A stretch of 7,698 nt of DNA, from assembly GCA_030728235.1 (NCBI GenBank), contig JANRAA010000299.1, forward strand, positions 1 through 7,698, read 5' to 3'. Shown piece after piece: positions 1-6,511 of the stretch (the stretch's first letter is position 1; each line of letters begins with the position of its first letter). The translations under genes were made by a program, and so were the position numbers. The notes beneath the pieces were generated by a model. The model ran no database searches. It saw only the letters and a program-made list of their open reading frames with translations, and had not been told where the DNA came from. This DNA comes from Flavobacteriales bacterium. GTDB lineage: Bacteria; Bacteroidota; Bacteroidia; Flavobacteriales_D; Sanyastnellaceae.

Positions 1-2
1 TA

Positions 3-335
3 GAAAGAATAACACCTTCGGCCCTTGTAATGCGAATGAGTTCAAGAGGAATGACCTCAACTCAATGGCAGTTTGAATTGTTGAAGGCCATTCGCGATGA
101 GTACGATCACAACATTTCAATGCAGATGTATATCAGTCAACCTGCGTGGGAAGCTGTTCGTAAAGCACGCGAAGAAGTTGCTGAAATGGTTAAAATAGCA
201 GCTAAACGTGCTGGGAACGAAGCCCAAGCCATGGAGGTAAATCGTCATCTTTTTGACTTGGAGGCTGCAACCAACAATGGTGTAATCAAATATGCTTTGG
301 AATTGTTACGTATCGAAGCGCAACGCTTGATGTAA
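3..335 (+). CDS. Unidentified helical protein, C-terminal part (5' end outside window)
   Basis: The frame is open from the left edge and reads through an internal ATG at position 30. The residues before that ATG (ERITPSALV) look like normal coding sequence, and there is no Shine-Dalgarno or promoter before it, so I treat this as the end of a longer gene; a start at 30 (101 aa) is the alternative. The visible 110 residues are predicted almost wholly helical, with charged amphipathic stretches such as KAREEVAEMVKIAAKRAG and a C-terminal KYALELLRIEAQRLM. I see no signal peptide, membrane segment, catalytic motif or metal-binding cluster, and I do not recognise the family. It ends in TAA at 333-335, convergent with the FAS1 lipoprotein gene 5 bp away. 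Coding status is fairly sure; function is unknown. Confidence 0.7.
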   Translation, partial: ERITPSALVMRMSSRGMTSTQWQFELLKAIRDEYDHNISMQMYISQPAWEAVRKAREEVAEMVKIAAKRAGNEAQAMEVNRHLFDLEAATNNGVIKYALELLRIEAQRLM

Positions 336-345
336 TTGAATTACA
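331..345. repeat. Perfect inverted repeat over two convergent stop codons
   Basis: TGTAATT-G-AATTACA reads the same on both strands (7-bp arms, 1-bp centre). It contains the TAA of the upstream gene (333-335) and, on the other strand, the TAA of the FAS1 gene (341-343). It could fold as a weak hairpin at the end of both transcripts, but it is AT-only apart from two pairs and has no adjacent T-run, so I do not call it an intrinsic terminator. Confidence 0.6.
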
Positions 346-961
346 GCCCTTCGGGGATGTAGAACAATTCATTCATGGTTAGAATCAGACCGTCGTTGGT
401 GTAGATTTCTTCGGACCCGATGCTCGCTTTATCAACGGTCACTCCGCCATCTGTGTTTACACGAAGCTGACGACCAGCATGATTTAAAACCATGGTCTCA
501 GTTTTCAATGTCTTGTAGCTGTAGCTCTTGTCTAACACGTAGTTCGAAACGAAAAGATCCAATTTTTCAATGTTTGAAGGATCCATAAGTTTTGTATAAG
601 CCGGGAAGCTTTCAAATGCTTCGTTTGTCGGAGCTAACAGCGTGACATGTCCGCCATGTATGTGCTTGCTCACTCCAGAAGCTTTTACCAATGCACCAAA
701 GATGCTGTATTTCTCGGAAGTTGTTACATAGCGGTACGGACTGGTAATGTTGTTCACCGGTTGAGAGACCTCTTCTTTTTTACGATTCATTTCCGCTGTT
801 GCTGCTTCGTCTGCTGCATCAGGCAGTTTCTTCACCAAATTCGCAGGATCGTTAGGGTTTGATTCAACACGCTCTGGAGCTTTCGTATCGGTCTCTGAGT
901 TATTGTTGCAAGCCGTAAATATGGCAACTACCGTTAAGCAAAGTAAAAAGGTCTTCTTCAT
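341..961 (-). CDS. FAS1 (fasciclin) domain lipoprotein
   Basis: Predicted 206-residue surface or periplasmic lipoprotein with one FAS1 domain; such domains usually serve adhesion or protein-protein contacts. I chose the ATG at 961 because it gives a classic signal peptide (MKKTFLLCLTVVAIFTAC, lipid cysteine C18); an in-frame ATG at 988 would add nine polar residues before it. Residues 19-75 form an acidic, Asn/Pro/Lys-rich linker that looks disordered. The FAS1 domain spans about 76-204: the H1 motif is VTLLAPTNEAFESFP (106-120), the second motif region is SNYVLDKSYS with Tyr where many members have His, and the terminal strand is NDGLILTMNELFYIP, matching the usual NGVIHVID-type ending. It is divergent from the DUF423 gene with 39 bp between starts, and convergent with the gene on its 3' side. 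The family is clear; its ligand is not. Confidence 0.88.
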   Translation of the reverse strand: MKKTFLLCLTVVAIFTACNNNSETDTKAPERVESNPNDPANLVKKLPDAADEAATAEMNRKKEEVSQPVNNITSPYRYVTTSEKYSIFGALVKASGVSKHIHGGHVTLLAPTNEAFESFPAYTKLMDPSNIEKLDLFVSNYVLDKSYSYKTLKTETMVLNHAGRQLRVNTDGGVTVDKASIGSEEIYTNDGLILTMNELFYIPEGL

Positions 962-966
962 CTCCG

Positions 967-974
967 TAATTTTG
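967..974 (+). promoter_or_regulatory. Putative -7 box of the DUF423 gene
   Basis: TAATTTTG is a full match to the Bacteroidota -7 consensus TAnnTTTG and lies 26 bp before the ATG at 1001, allowing a leader of about 20 nt. I see no clear -33 TTG at the usual spacing, because the upstream DNA is the signal-peptide coding region of the FAS1 gene. On the opposite strand a degenerate TACTATTTTG (995 to 986) could serve the FAS1 gene. Confidence 0.5.
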
Positions 975-1000
975 GGCCTAATATACAAAATAGTATCTCC

Positions 1001-1399
1001 ATGTTGATTTCAAAAAAGGCCATTGTATTTTCGATATTCCTTATCATTACTGGCATCGCAGCTGGTGCTGTGGGCGCTCATATGTTGAAATCTGTGCTCT
1101 CCGTTGCTCAGTTGCAATCGTTCGAAGTGGGAGTGAGGTACCAAATGTATTCGGGCATTGGTGTTTTGGCCTTGGCTGCATTGTCTCAAATGTTTTCAAG
1201 TATCTCAAATGCGTCGCTTTGGTTCATTTTAGGCGGTACGGTATGTTTTTCATGGTCAATCTATTGCCTCTTGGCGTTGCCAGATGGCCATTCTTTAAGA
1301 GGTGTTTTGGGACCGATAACTCCAATTGGAGGTGGACTTATGATTTTTGGTTGGGCGTGGGCTTTGGTTGGTATACTTCGCCGAGAAAGTGTACAATAG
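1001..1399 (+). CDS. DUF423 family inner-membrane protein (YgdD-like)
   Basis: A 132-residue integral membrane protein with four hydrophobic segments (about 7-27, 47-65, 72-92 and 105-127). Family hallmarks are visible: GAVGAHMLKSVL near residues 22-33, the following LQSFEVGVRYQMYSG (family pattern F.TGVRYQ.YH), and GPITPIGGGLMIFGWAWAL in the last segment. Length is typical of the family. The molecular function of DUF423 proteins is not established. The ATG at 1001 has no Shine-Dalgarno but sits at a normal distance from a TAATTTTG box. It is divergent from the FAS1 gene and followed by a 144-bp gap before pckA, which has its own promoter, so co-transcription with pckA is possible but not required. 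Confidence 0.88.
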   Translation: MLISKKAIVFSIFLIITGIAAGAVGAHMLKSVLSVAQLQSFEVGVRYQMYSGIGVLALAALSQMFSSISNASLWFILGGTVCFSWSIYCLLALPDGHSLRGVLGPITPIGGGLMIFGWAWALVGILRRESVQ

Positions 1400-1420
1400 A
1401 CACTTAATTGAGTAGATGCG

Positions 1421-1455
1421 GAATTGCGGGAAATGTGCGTGAATTGTGGAAAAGC
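1421..1455 (+). repeat. Imperfect 20-bp-period direct repeat upstream of pckA
   Basis: GAATTGCGGGAAATG (1421-1435) and GAATTGTGGAAAAGC (1441-1455) match at 11 of their first 13 positions and start exactly 20 bp apart. A third GAATTG occurs at 1477-1482 and a related TTAATTG at 1404-1410. Same-face spacing of about two helical turns ahead of a metabolic gene is compatible with tandem regulator sites, but this is inference from pattern only. Confidence 0.35.
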
Positions 1456-1485
1456 ATGATAAATATTAGGGTTTTAGAATTGCTT

Positions 1486-1512
1486 TTGTCCCGCTGAAAA
1501 AGGGTAATTTTG
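1486..1512 (+). promoter_or_regulatory. Putative pckA promoter
   Basis: TAATTTTG at 1505-1512 fully matches the Bacteroidota -7 consensus TAnnTTTG. A TTG at 1486-1488 lies 16 bp upstream and another at 1480-1482 lies 22 bp upstream; either could be the -33 element. The box ends 31 bp before the chosen pckA ATG, leaving a leader of about 25 nt that carries a good Shine-Dalgarno. Confidence 0.55.
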
Positions 1513-1531
1513 GAGCCCAAATACAATTATC

Positions 1532-1537
1532 AAAGGA
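1532..1537 (+). promoter_or_regulatory. Shine-Dalgarno deciding the pckA start
   Basis: AAAGGA is followed by 6 nt and then ATG at 1544. An in-frame TTG at 1538 directly abuts the AAAGGA and would leave no spacer, so the ATG is the better start. Confidence 0.6.
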
Positions 1538-1543
1538 TTGTTT

Positions 1544-3157
1544 ATGAATCATTACGGAAGAAAAGCTGCAGAGGCAGGACTAGAGTCAATAGGTCTCGGC
1601 GGTGTTGCGAACGTTAATTGGAATTTTACTCCGGCTGAGCTCGTTGAGGAAACCATCATTCAAGGACAAGGGATCTTGACAAATACGGGAGCTTTGGCGG
1701 TAGACACTGGCGAGTTCACAGGTCGCTCACCTAAAGATCGTTTTGTAGTTTGTGATGCAGAAACTGAAGATTCAGTTTGGTGGGGAGATGTGAACATCAA
1801 GTTCACCACGGCCCAGTTTGAAGCGCTTTACAATCGCATGGCTGCATACCTTTCAAATCGCGATGTTTACGTGAGAGATGCATACGCTTGCGCGGATGAA
1901 ACATACCGCATGAACATTCGTGTTGTGACTGAGTTCTCTTGGTCGAACATGTTTGCTTACAATATGTTTCTTCGCCCGAACGCCGATGAATTGGAGAACT
2001 TTACGCCTGATTGGCATATCGTATGCGCTCCTGAATTCATGGCGATTCCTGAAATTGATGGCACTCGTCAGCACAATTTCGCTATTTTGAACTTTACCCG
2101 CAAGATGATCATCATCGGCGGAACAGGATATACAGGCGAGATCAAAAAAGGGATCTTCTCAGTTTTGAACTACGTCCTCCCTCATCACAGAAACGTGCTG
2201 TCAATGCACTGCTCCGCAAATGTTGGAGCTGATGGCGACACAGCTGTATTCTTCGGACTTTCAGGTACCGGTAAAACAACCCTATCGTCTGACCCAAATC
2301 GCCGTTTGATCGGAGATGATGAGCACGGATGGTCTGAAAAAGGTGTTTTCAACTTTGAAGGCGGTTGCTATGCAAAAACCATCGATCTATCTCGTGAGAA
2401 AGAACCGCAGATTTACGACGCGATTAAGTTCGGAGCGATTCTAGAAAACATCGGTTTTGAAGACGATGGCTGCACTCCTGACTACGCCGATAAGTCGAAG
2501 ACTGAAAACACGCGTGTTTCTTATCCTATTGACCACATCGACAATATCATGGTGCCATCTGCAGGTGGTGTTCCTCAGAATATTTTCTTTTTGACGTGCG
2601 ATGCTTTTGGGGTTTTGCCTCCAATCTCTCGTCTATCAAAAGGTCAGGCGATGTATCATTTTATTTCGGGTTATACAGCTAAAGTGGCTGGTACTGAAGC
2701 TGGTATCACTGAGCCACAAACCGCTTTCTCGGCATGTTTTGGTGCTCCTTTCTTGCCACTGCACCCAACGAAATATGCGGAAATGCTAGGTCGTAAGATT
2801 GATGAGACAAATGTTCGTGTATGGCTAATCAACACTGGTTGGAGCGGTGGCTCTTACGGTGAAGGGAAGCGCATTAGCTTGAAGTATACCCGCGCGATGA
2901 TTACGGCAGCGCTTACTGGGCAACTCGATAACGTTGAATACAACACCCACAAAGTGTTCGGGTTGCAGATGCCTGCTAGTTGTCCGGATGTGCCTTCTGA
3001 AATTCTTTGGCCACGTAACACATGGACAAACAAAGAAGCATACGATGTTAAAGCAAATGAGCTTGCGCAGAAATTCGTGAACAACTTCACCAAGTACAGC
3101 GAATTCGCGAGCGAAGAAATTTTGGCAGCGGCACCTCAAGTTACAGCTACTGTTTGA
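1544..3157 (+). CDS. pckA: Phosphoenolpyruvate carboxykinase (ATP)
   Basis: Cytosolic enzyme that converts oxaloacetate and ATP to PEP, CO2 and ADP, the entry step of gluconeogenesis. The 537-residue length fits the ATP-type family (about 530-540 aa). Visible motifs, numbered from the ATG at 1544: EFTGRSPKDRF (58-67), carrying the oxaloacetate-binding Arg61; MHCSANVG (221-228), with a metal-binding-type His; P-loop GLSGTGKTT (238-246); kinase-2 type LIGDDEHGW (255-263), with the Mg/Mn-binding acidic pair; TAKVAGTEAGITEP (378-391) and NTGWSGGSYGEGKR (430-443). No key residue is missing and the frame is intact. It has its own promoter, Shine-Dalgarno and strong terminator, so it is probably a single-gene unit. 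In-frame TTG at 1538 is a less likely start. Confidence 0.97.
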   Translation: MNHYGRKAAEAGLESIGLGGVANVNWNFTPAELVEETIIQGQGILTNTGALAVDTGEFTGRSPKDRFVVCDAETEDSVWWGDVNIKFTTAQFEALYNRMAAYLSNRDVYVRDAYACADETYRMNIRVVTEFSWSNMFAYNMFLRPNADELENFTPDWHIVCAPEFMAIPEIDGTRQHNFAILNFTRKMIIIGGTGYTGEIKKGIFSVLNYVLPHHRNVLSMHCSANVGADGDTAVFFGLSGTGKTTLSSDPNRRLIGDDEHGWSEKGVFNFEGGCYAKTIDLSREKEPQIYDAIKFGAILENIGFEDDGCTPDYADKSKTENTRVSYPIDHIDNIMVPSAGGVPQNIFFLTCDAFGVLPPISRLSKGQAMYHFISGYTAKVAGTEAGITEPQTAFSACFGAPFLPLHPTKYAEMLGRKIDETNVRVWLINTGWSGGSYGEGKRISLKYTRAMITAALTGQLDNVEYNTHKVFGLQMPASCPDVPSEILWPRNTWTNKEAYDVKANELAQKFVNNFTKYSEFASEEILAAAPQVTATV

Positions 3158-3179
3158 TTTTAATATTCAGACTATTCAT

Positions 3180-3208
3180 AAAAAGAGGCTTTCTAAGCCT
3201 CTTTTTTT
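3180..3208 (+). terminator. Rho-independent terminator after pckA
   Basis: Stem GAGGCTT (3185-3191) pairs with AAGCCTC (3195-3201) around a TCT loop, and is followed by seven T (3202-3208). Five A (3180-3184) before the stem extend pairing with the T-run and make the element potentially bidirectional. It lies 22 bp after the pckA stop codon and 13 bp before the rsmE ATG. Confidence 0.92.
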
Positions 3209-3209
3209 A

Positions 3210-3217
3210 TTCCTTTG
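3210..3217 (+). promoter_or_regulatory. Putative -7 box of rsmE, leaderless arrangement
   Basis: TTCCTTTG differs from TAnnTTTG at one position and is followed by CACC and the rsmE ATG at 3222. Transcription starting a few bases after the box would begin at or next to the ATG. The -33 region would fall inside the pckA terminator hairpin. No Shine-Dalgarno precedes the ATG. The box match is imperfect, so this is tentative. Confidence 0.4.
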
Positions 3218-3221
3218 CACC

Positions 3222-3923
3222 ATGCAACTGTACTATGTAAATGAAGTGTATCACTTCGAAGCTGTCTTACCCCCTGAAGAGTCTGCTCACGCTATAAAAG
3301 TGATGAGATTGGGCATTGGTGATATGATTTATGTGACCGATGGTAGGGGTTCACTATATGAAGCAACCATCATGGATGCTTCGTATGTTTCATGCCGAGT
3401 GCACATGAACAGGTTGCAGAGTCACGAGCGTGACACCTCTGATTTGGTCATCGCTATCGCGCCAACCAAGAATAAAGATCGGTTCGAATGGTTCATAGAG
3501 AAAGCTGTTGAGCTAGGTTGCACTGAGATACAACCGATTTGGTGTGAGCATTCTGAACGCCGACAAGCGCGCACTGACCGTTGGGATAAAATCGCTTTGG
3601 CTGCTATGAAACAGAGCCTGCATCTGTACTTGCCAACTATACACGAACCAATTGAATTCAAAGAGTTTGTGGCAGCGAACAAGAAGAAAGGTTACATCGC
3701 TTGGGTAGGAGAGGAGCCTTCTCCTATGTTCTATGGGGAATACGATGCTGCAAAACCCGGTGTTATTGCCATTGGACCAGAAGGAGATTTCTCTGAAGAG
3801 GAGATCAAATTTGCGCTGAATGCTGGTTGGAAACCTGTTGGTCTTGGTTCTTATCGTTTGCGTACAGAAACCGCTGGTGTTACAGCAATGTCGCAGGCCA
3901 TGCTTAAAGTAGAACTGGGCTAA
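3222..3923 (+). CDS. rsmE: 16S rRNA (uracil1498-N3)-methyltransferase RsmE
   Basis: Predicted SAM-dependent SPOUT-class enzyme that methylates N3 of U1498 of 16S rRNA in the decoding region of the 30S subunit. The 233-residue length is typical. The N-terminal part (about 1-70) is the PUA-like RNA-binding domain, with HAIKVMRLGIGDMIYVTDGRG (23-43). The methyltransferase part shows KDRFEWFIEKAVELGCTEIQPIW (85-107, family pattern K..r.e..i.KatELG...I.P), AMKQSLHLYLPTI (128-140), the SAM-binding IAIGPEGDFSEEEI (182-195) and the knot-forming LGSYRLRTETAGVTAMS (208-224), where most members read LG.RILR.ETA. It starts 13 bp after the pckA terminator, apparently from its own very short promoter region. 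The 78-bp gap after it shows only a weak 5-bp hairpin (3921-3936). Confidence 0.94.
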   Translation: MQLYYVNEVYHFEAVLPPEESAHAIKVMRLGIGDMIYVTDGRGSLYEATIMDASYVSCRVHMNRLQSHERDTSDLVIAIAPTKNKDRFEWFIEKAVELGCTEIQPIWCEHSERRQARTDRWDKIALAAMKQSLHLYLPTIHEPIEFKEFVAANKKKGYIAWVGEEPSPMFYGEYDAAKPGVIAIGPEGDFSEEEIKFALNAGWKPVGLGSYRLRTETAGVTAMSQAMLKVELG

Positions 3924-4001
3924 CAATTCACTGTTACTTCATCTTTTTATTGTCGCTATTTGCGCTGATTGGATTGGCTAACTTTCCACAAAGGTTTTGC
4001 C

Positions 4002-4325
4002 ATGAAAAAAATCATCCTAATCGTTGCTTTGCTGATGGTGGCATTGTTGGCGACAAATCCCAATGAAAATGATTTTCAGAGGTTTGTCGAAAATGCCCTG
4101 CAAGACAAACTAGACAAGAAAGACTTGCCAGATAACCAAGTCAGTGAACTTATCGAAGAACGCATTGGCAAGTTGGCGGCAAGTTTTGCGAAAGAGATTG
4201 CTGTACGCCACAACTATTATGTGTTTTCAATCTATACTGTGTCGATGGCTGGCGATGATTTCCACTATTTAGGCATCGCAAAATTCTTCGTTCCTCTTCA
4301 ATCTACACAGCCAGGAAATTTATGA
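4002..4325 (+). CDS. DUF4359-like small exported protein
   Basis: A 107-residue protein with an N-terminal hydrophobic segment (MKKIILIVALLMVALLATNP), then NENDFQRFVENALQDKL, a helical Lys/Glu-rich middle, and the C-terminal RHNYYVFSIYTVSMAGDDFHYLGIAKFFVPL. The start, the conserved NP right after the hydrophobic segment, the RxNYxxFSIY block and the YLGIxxxF block are what I remember of the DUF4359 family, whose function is unknown. I chose ATG 4002 over an in-frame TTG at 3969 because it begins exactly at the signal or anchor segment. No cysteine follows the segment, so it is not a lipoprotein. Its stop overlaps the next gene's start in ATGA (4322-4325), so the two are probably co-translated, pointing to an envelope role linked with the hexosaminidase. 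Confidence 0.8.
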   Translation: MKKIILIVALLMVALLATNPNENDFQRFVENALQDKLDKKDLPDNQVSELIEERIGKLAASFAKEIAVRHNYYVFSIYTVSMAGDDFHYLGIAKFFVPLQSTQPGNL

Positions 4326-6511
4326 GAGCAATTGTGTTTCTTATTGCCGTGATGCTTCTTTTCGCATGCTCTCCAGAGCTGAAAGTTGAACAGCCAAGCT
4401 TGATCCCGATTCCGCAGCAGGTGGAATGGAAAGATGGTGCCTACTTGTTGGATAGCAATGTGCCGTTGTCTTTTGATACACTGTTTGCTAAAGAAGCACA
4501 GTTTTTACAAGCGATGGTGTCTGAGTCGATGGGGTTCTCTCCGGTTGTTGGATCGTTTCCAAAAGCTATGATAGCGATGACTTACAATGAATCGCTAGGT
4601 GCTGAAGATTATCATTTGGAGATCAATGAAGCAGGAATTACCATTTCCGCATCTGACCCTGCGGGGATGTTTTATGGTGTTCAAACGTTTCGTCAGTTTT
4701 TACCACACAACACAGGACAAAAAGTTGTCCTTCTGCCTTTTGTCAGCATTGATGATGCACCAGCATTTAAACACAGGGGGATGCTGTTAGACTGCTGCCG
4801 ACATTTTATGGAACCAGATTTTGTAAAACGCTACATCGATTTGCTGGCGCGTTTTAAGATGAATGTGCTGCATTGGCACCTCACCGAAGATCAAGGTTGG
4901 AGATTGGAAATTGATGCATATCCAGATTTAACAAATGTAGGTGCTTGGCGGGTAGAGGAAAACGGTGAGCGATACGGAGGCTTTTACACGAAAGATGAGG
5001 TTCGGGAAATTGTAGCATATGCTGCAGAGCGGCATGTTAACATCATTCCAGAAATTGAGATGCCCGGACATTCTAGCGCTGCTATTGCGGCATATCCATG
5101 GCTAGGGTGCACAGGTGAGCAAATCGAAGTCGAAACTGAATGGGGTGTTTTTAAAGACATCTACTGTGCAGGAAATGATTCGACAATTGCTTTTCTTGAG
5201 ACTGTGCTCGATGAGGTAATGGAGCTTTTCCCCTCAGAAATTATCCACTTGGGAGGTGATGAAGCACCGAAAGCGCATTGGGAAGAATGTGATAAATGCA
5301 AGAAACGCATCGCCGAACAAGGCTTAAAGGATGCCCATGAACTGCAAAGCTATTTCATTCAACATTTTGCCAATTACCTGAAACAGCATGGCAGAAAGGC
5401 CATTGGTTGGGATGAGATTTTGGAGGGCGGATTGCCGGAAGGAGCTATGGTGCAATCATGGAGAGGCATGCAAGGCGGAATTGAGGCAGCAAGCGCCGGT
5501 AGGGATGTTGTGATGTCGCCAACTTCGCACGCTTATTTCGACTACGACGTCAAGTCAACCGATTTGGCTGAAGTGTACCATTTTCAACCGGTGTCGGATT
5601 CCCTAGACATCGAAATAGCCAAGCACATCATTGGCGGTGAATGCAATATGTGGACAGAGCATGCGCCACAAGAAAAGGTAGATTCGAAGATGTTTCCACG
5701 GATGTTGGCGATGGCTGAGGTGCTTTGGACAAATCAGAAAGCCCGCAACTATGACGAGTTCTTAAATCGTGTGCAGGACATGTATTACTATCTCGATTTT
5801 CTTGATGTCGACTATGGACCAGAAGGAGTACCATTTACCTTCGAGTCATCCATTAAAAACAATGGATTGGAAGTGATATTTAACAAGTCTTTTATAGATG
5901 GTTATTTGGAGCTTGAAAATGGCGATAAAATGGCATCAGATACACTCTTTGTAACTGATAGTTTTGACCATTTTATTTACGCCGTTAGAAATGGAGAAAA
6001 ATATGGTGATTCAACCCAAGTATCATTGAGTTATCATTTTGGAGTTGGTAAACCGATTTCAGTTGAGAATGGCTATTCAACCTACTATACAGGGGGAGGA
6101 GATGATGCTATGAATGATGGAGTGCGTGGGAGTTTCGATTTTCGAGACGGACATTGGCAAGCGCTTACAGGAGATGATATGGTGGTTCAGATTGACTTGT
6201 TAGAACCACAATTTATAGAGCAAATTTCAACTTCATTTTATACATATGCAAATGCATGGATATTCATGCCTTTGGAAGTGATATTTGAATCATCGGAAAA
6301 TGGAGAAGCATGGAACCAGTTGGGCGTTTATAAAAACCAACTTGCGGAAGACGATAAACGACAAGGGATTATTCCAATATCGCTGAGTTTAAAAGGAAGG
6401 AATGCAAGATATATTCGAATGACCGCAAAGAACCGCGGTGTTTGTCCGCCTTGGCATGATGCATCTGGTGAGCCGGCTTGGCTGTTCTGCGATGAAATAG
6501 TTATTCGCTAG
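4322..6511 (+). CDS. Beta-N-acetylhexosaminidase lipoprotein, GH20
   Basis: Predicted exo-acting enzyme that removes terminal beta-linked GlcNAc/GalNAc from chitin oligomers or glycans by substrate-assisted catalysis. Its 729 residues show: lipoprotein signal MRAIVFLIAVMLLFAC (C16), placing it in the periplasm or on the surface; GH20b-type N-domain about 22-140; TIM-barrel GH20 domain about 148-485 with HRGMLLDCCRHF (151-162), LHWHLTEDQGWRLEI (183-197), PEIEMPGH (243-250), catalytic D313-E314 in HLGGDEAPKAHW, QSWRG (378-382) and GGECNMWTEH (438-447). A linker region (about 500-575) follows, then a beta-sandwich module about 576-729 resembling the C-terminal F5/8-type carbohydrate-binding domain seen in many Bacteroidota GH20 enzymes. 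An AGGA lies 5 nt before the ATG, inside the DUF4359 gene. Its 3' end overlaps the minus-strand DUF551 gene by 11 bp. Substrate within the family cannot be fixed from sequence. Confidence 0.95.
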   Translation: MRAIVFLIAVMLLFACSPELKVEQPSLIPIPQQVEWKDGAYLLDSNVPLSFDTLFAKEAQFLQAMVSESMGFSPVVGSFPKAMIAMTYNESLGAEDYHLEINEAGITISASDPAGMFYGVQTFRQFLPHNTGQKVVLLPFVSIDDAPAFKHRGMLLDCCRHFMEPDFVKRYIDLLARFKMNVLHWHLTEDQGWRLEIDAYPDLTNVGAWRVEENGERYGGFYTKDEVREIVAYAAERHVNIIPEIEMPGHSSAAIAAYPWLGCTGEQIEVETEWGVFKDIYCAGNDSTIAFLETVLDEVMELFPSEIIHLGGDEAPKAHWEECDKCKKRIAEQGLKDAHELQSYFIQHFANYLKQHGRKAIGWDEILEGGLPEGAMVQSWRGMQGGIEAASAGRDVVMSPTSHAYFDYDVKSTDLAEVYHFQPVSDSLDIEIAKHIIGGECNMWTEHAPQEKVDSKMFPRMLAMAEVLWTNQKARNYDEFLNRVQDMYYYLDFLDVDYGPEGVPFTFESSIKNNGLEVIFNKSFIDGYLELENGDKMASDTLFVTDSFDHFIYAVRNGEKYGDSTQVSLSYHFGVGKPISVENGYSTYYTGGGDDAMNDGVRGSFDFRDGHWQALTGDDMVVQIDLLEPQFIEQISTSFYTYANAWIFMPLEVIFESSENGEAWNQLGVYKNQLAEDDKRQGIIPISLSLKGRNARYIRMTAKNRGVCPPWHDASGEPAWLFCDEIVIR

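Noticed and set aside
647..862. Plus-strand open frame opposite the FAS1 gene
   Set aside because: Antisense shadow of a gene with clear domain evidence; its product is Cys/Phe/Arg-rich without any recognisable motif.
1538..1543. TTG at 1538 as the pckA start
   Set aside because: It abuts the AAAGGA Shine-Dalgarno with no spacer, whereas ATG 1544 has a 6-nt spacer.
2825..3139. Long minus-strand open frames opposite pckA
   Set aside because: The pckA frame is fully conserved here; the antisense products are Arg/Cys/Val-rich and show no domain or start signal.
3422..3926. Minus-strand open frames of 86 and 137 codons opposite rsmE
   Set aside because: They lie across conserved RsmE motifs, have no promoter or Shine-Dalgarno, and have the Phe/Arg/Cys-rich composition of antisense shadows.
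3921..3936. TAACA-ATTCAC-TGTTA hairpin after rsmE, possible terminator
   Set aside because: Stem of only 5 AT-rich pairs, including the stop codon, and the T-rich stretch is not adjacent; too weak to call.
3954..3962. CGCTATTTG as a -7 box for the DUF4359 gene
   Set aside because: The TA and TTTG are directly joined without the two-base spacer, and no convincing -33 element is present.
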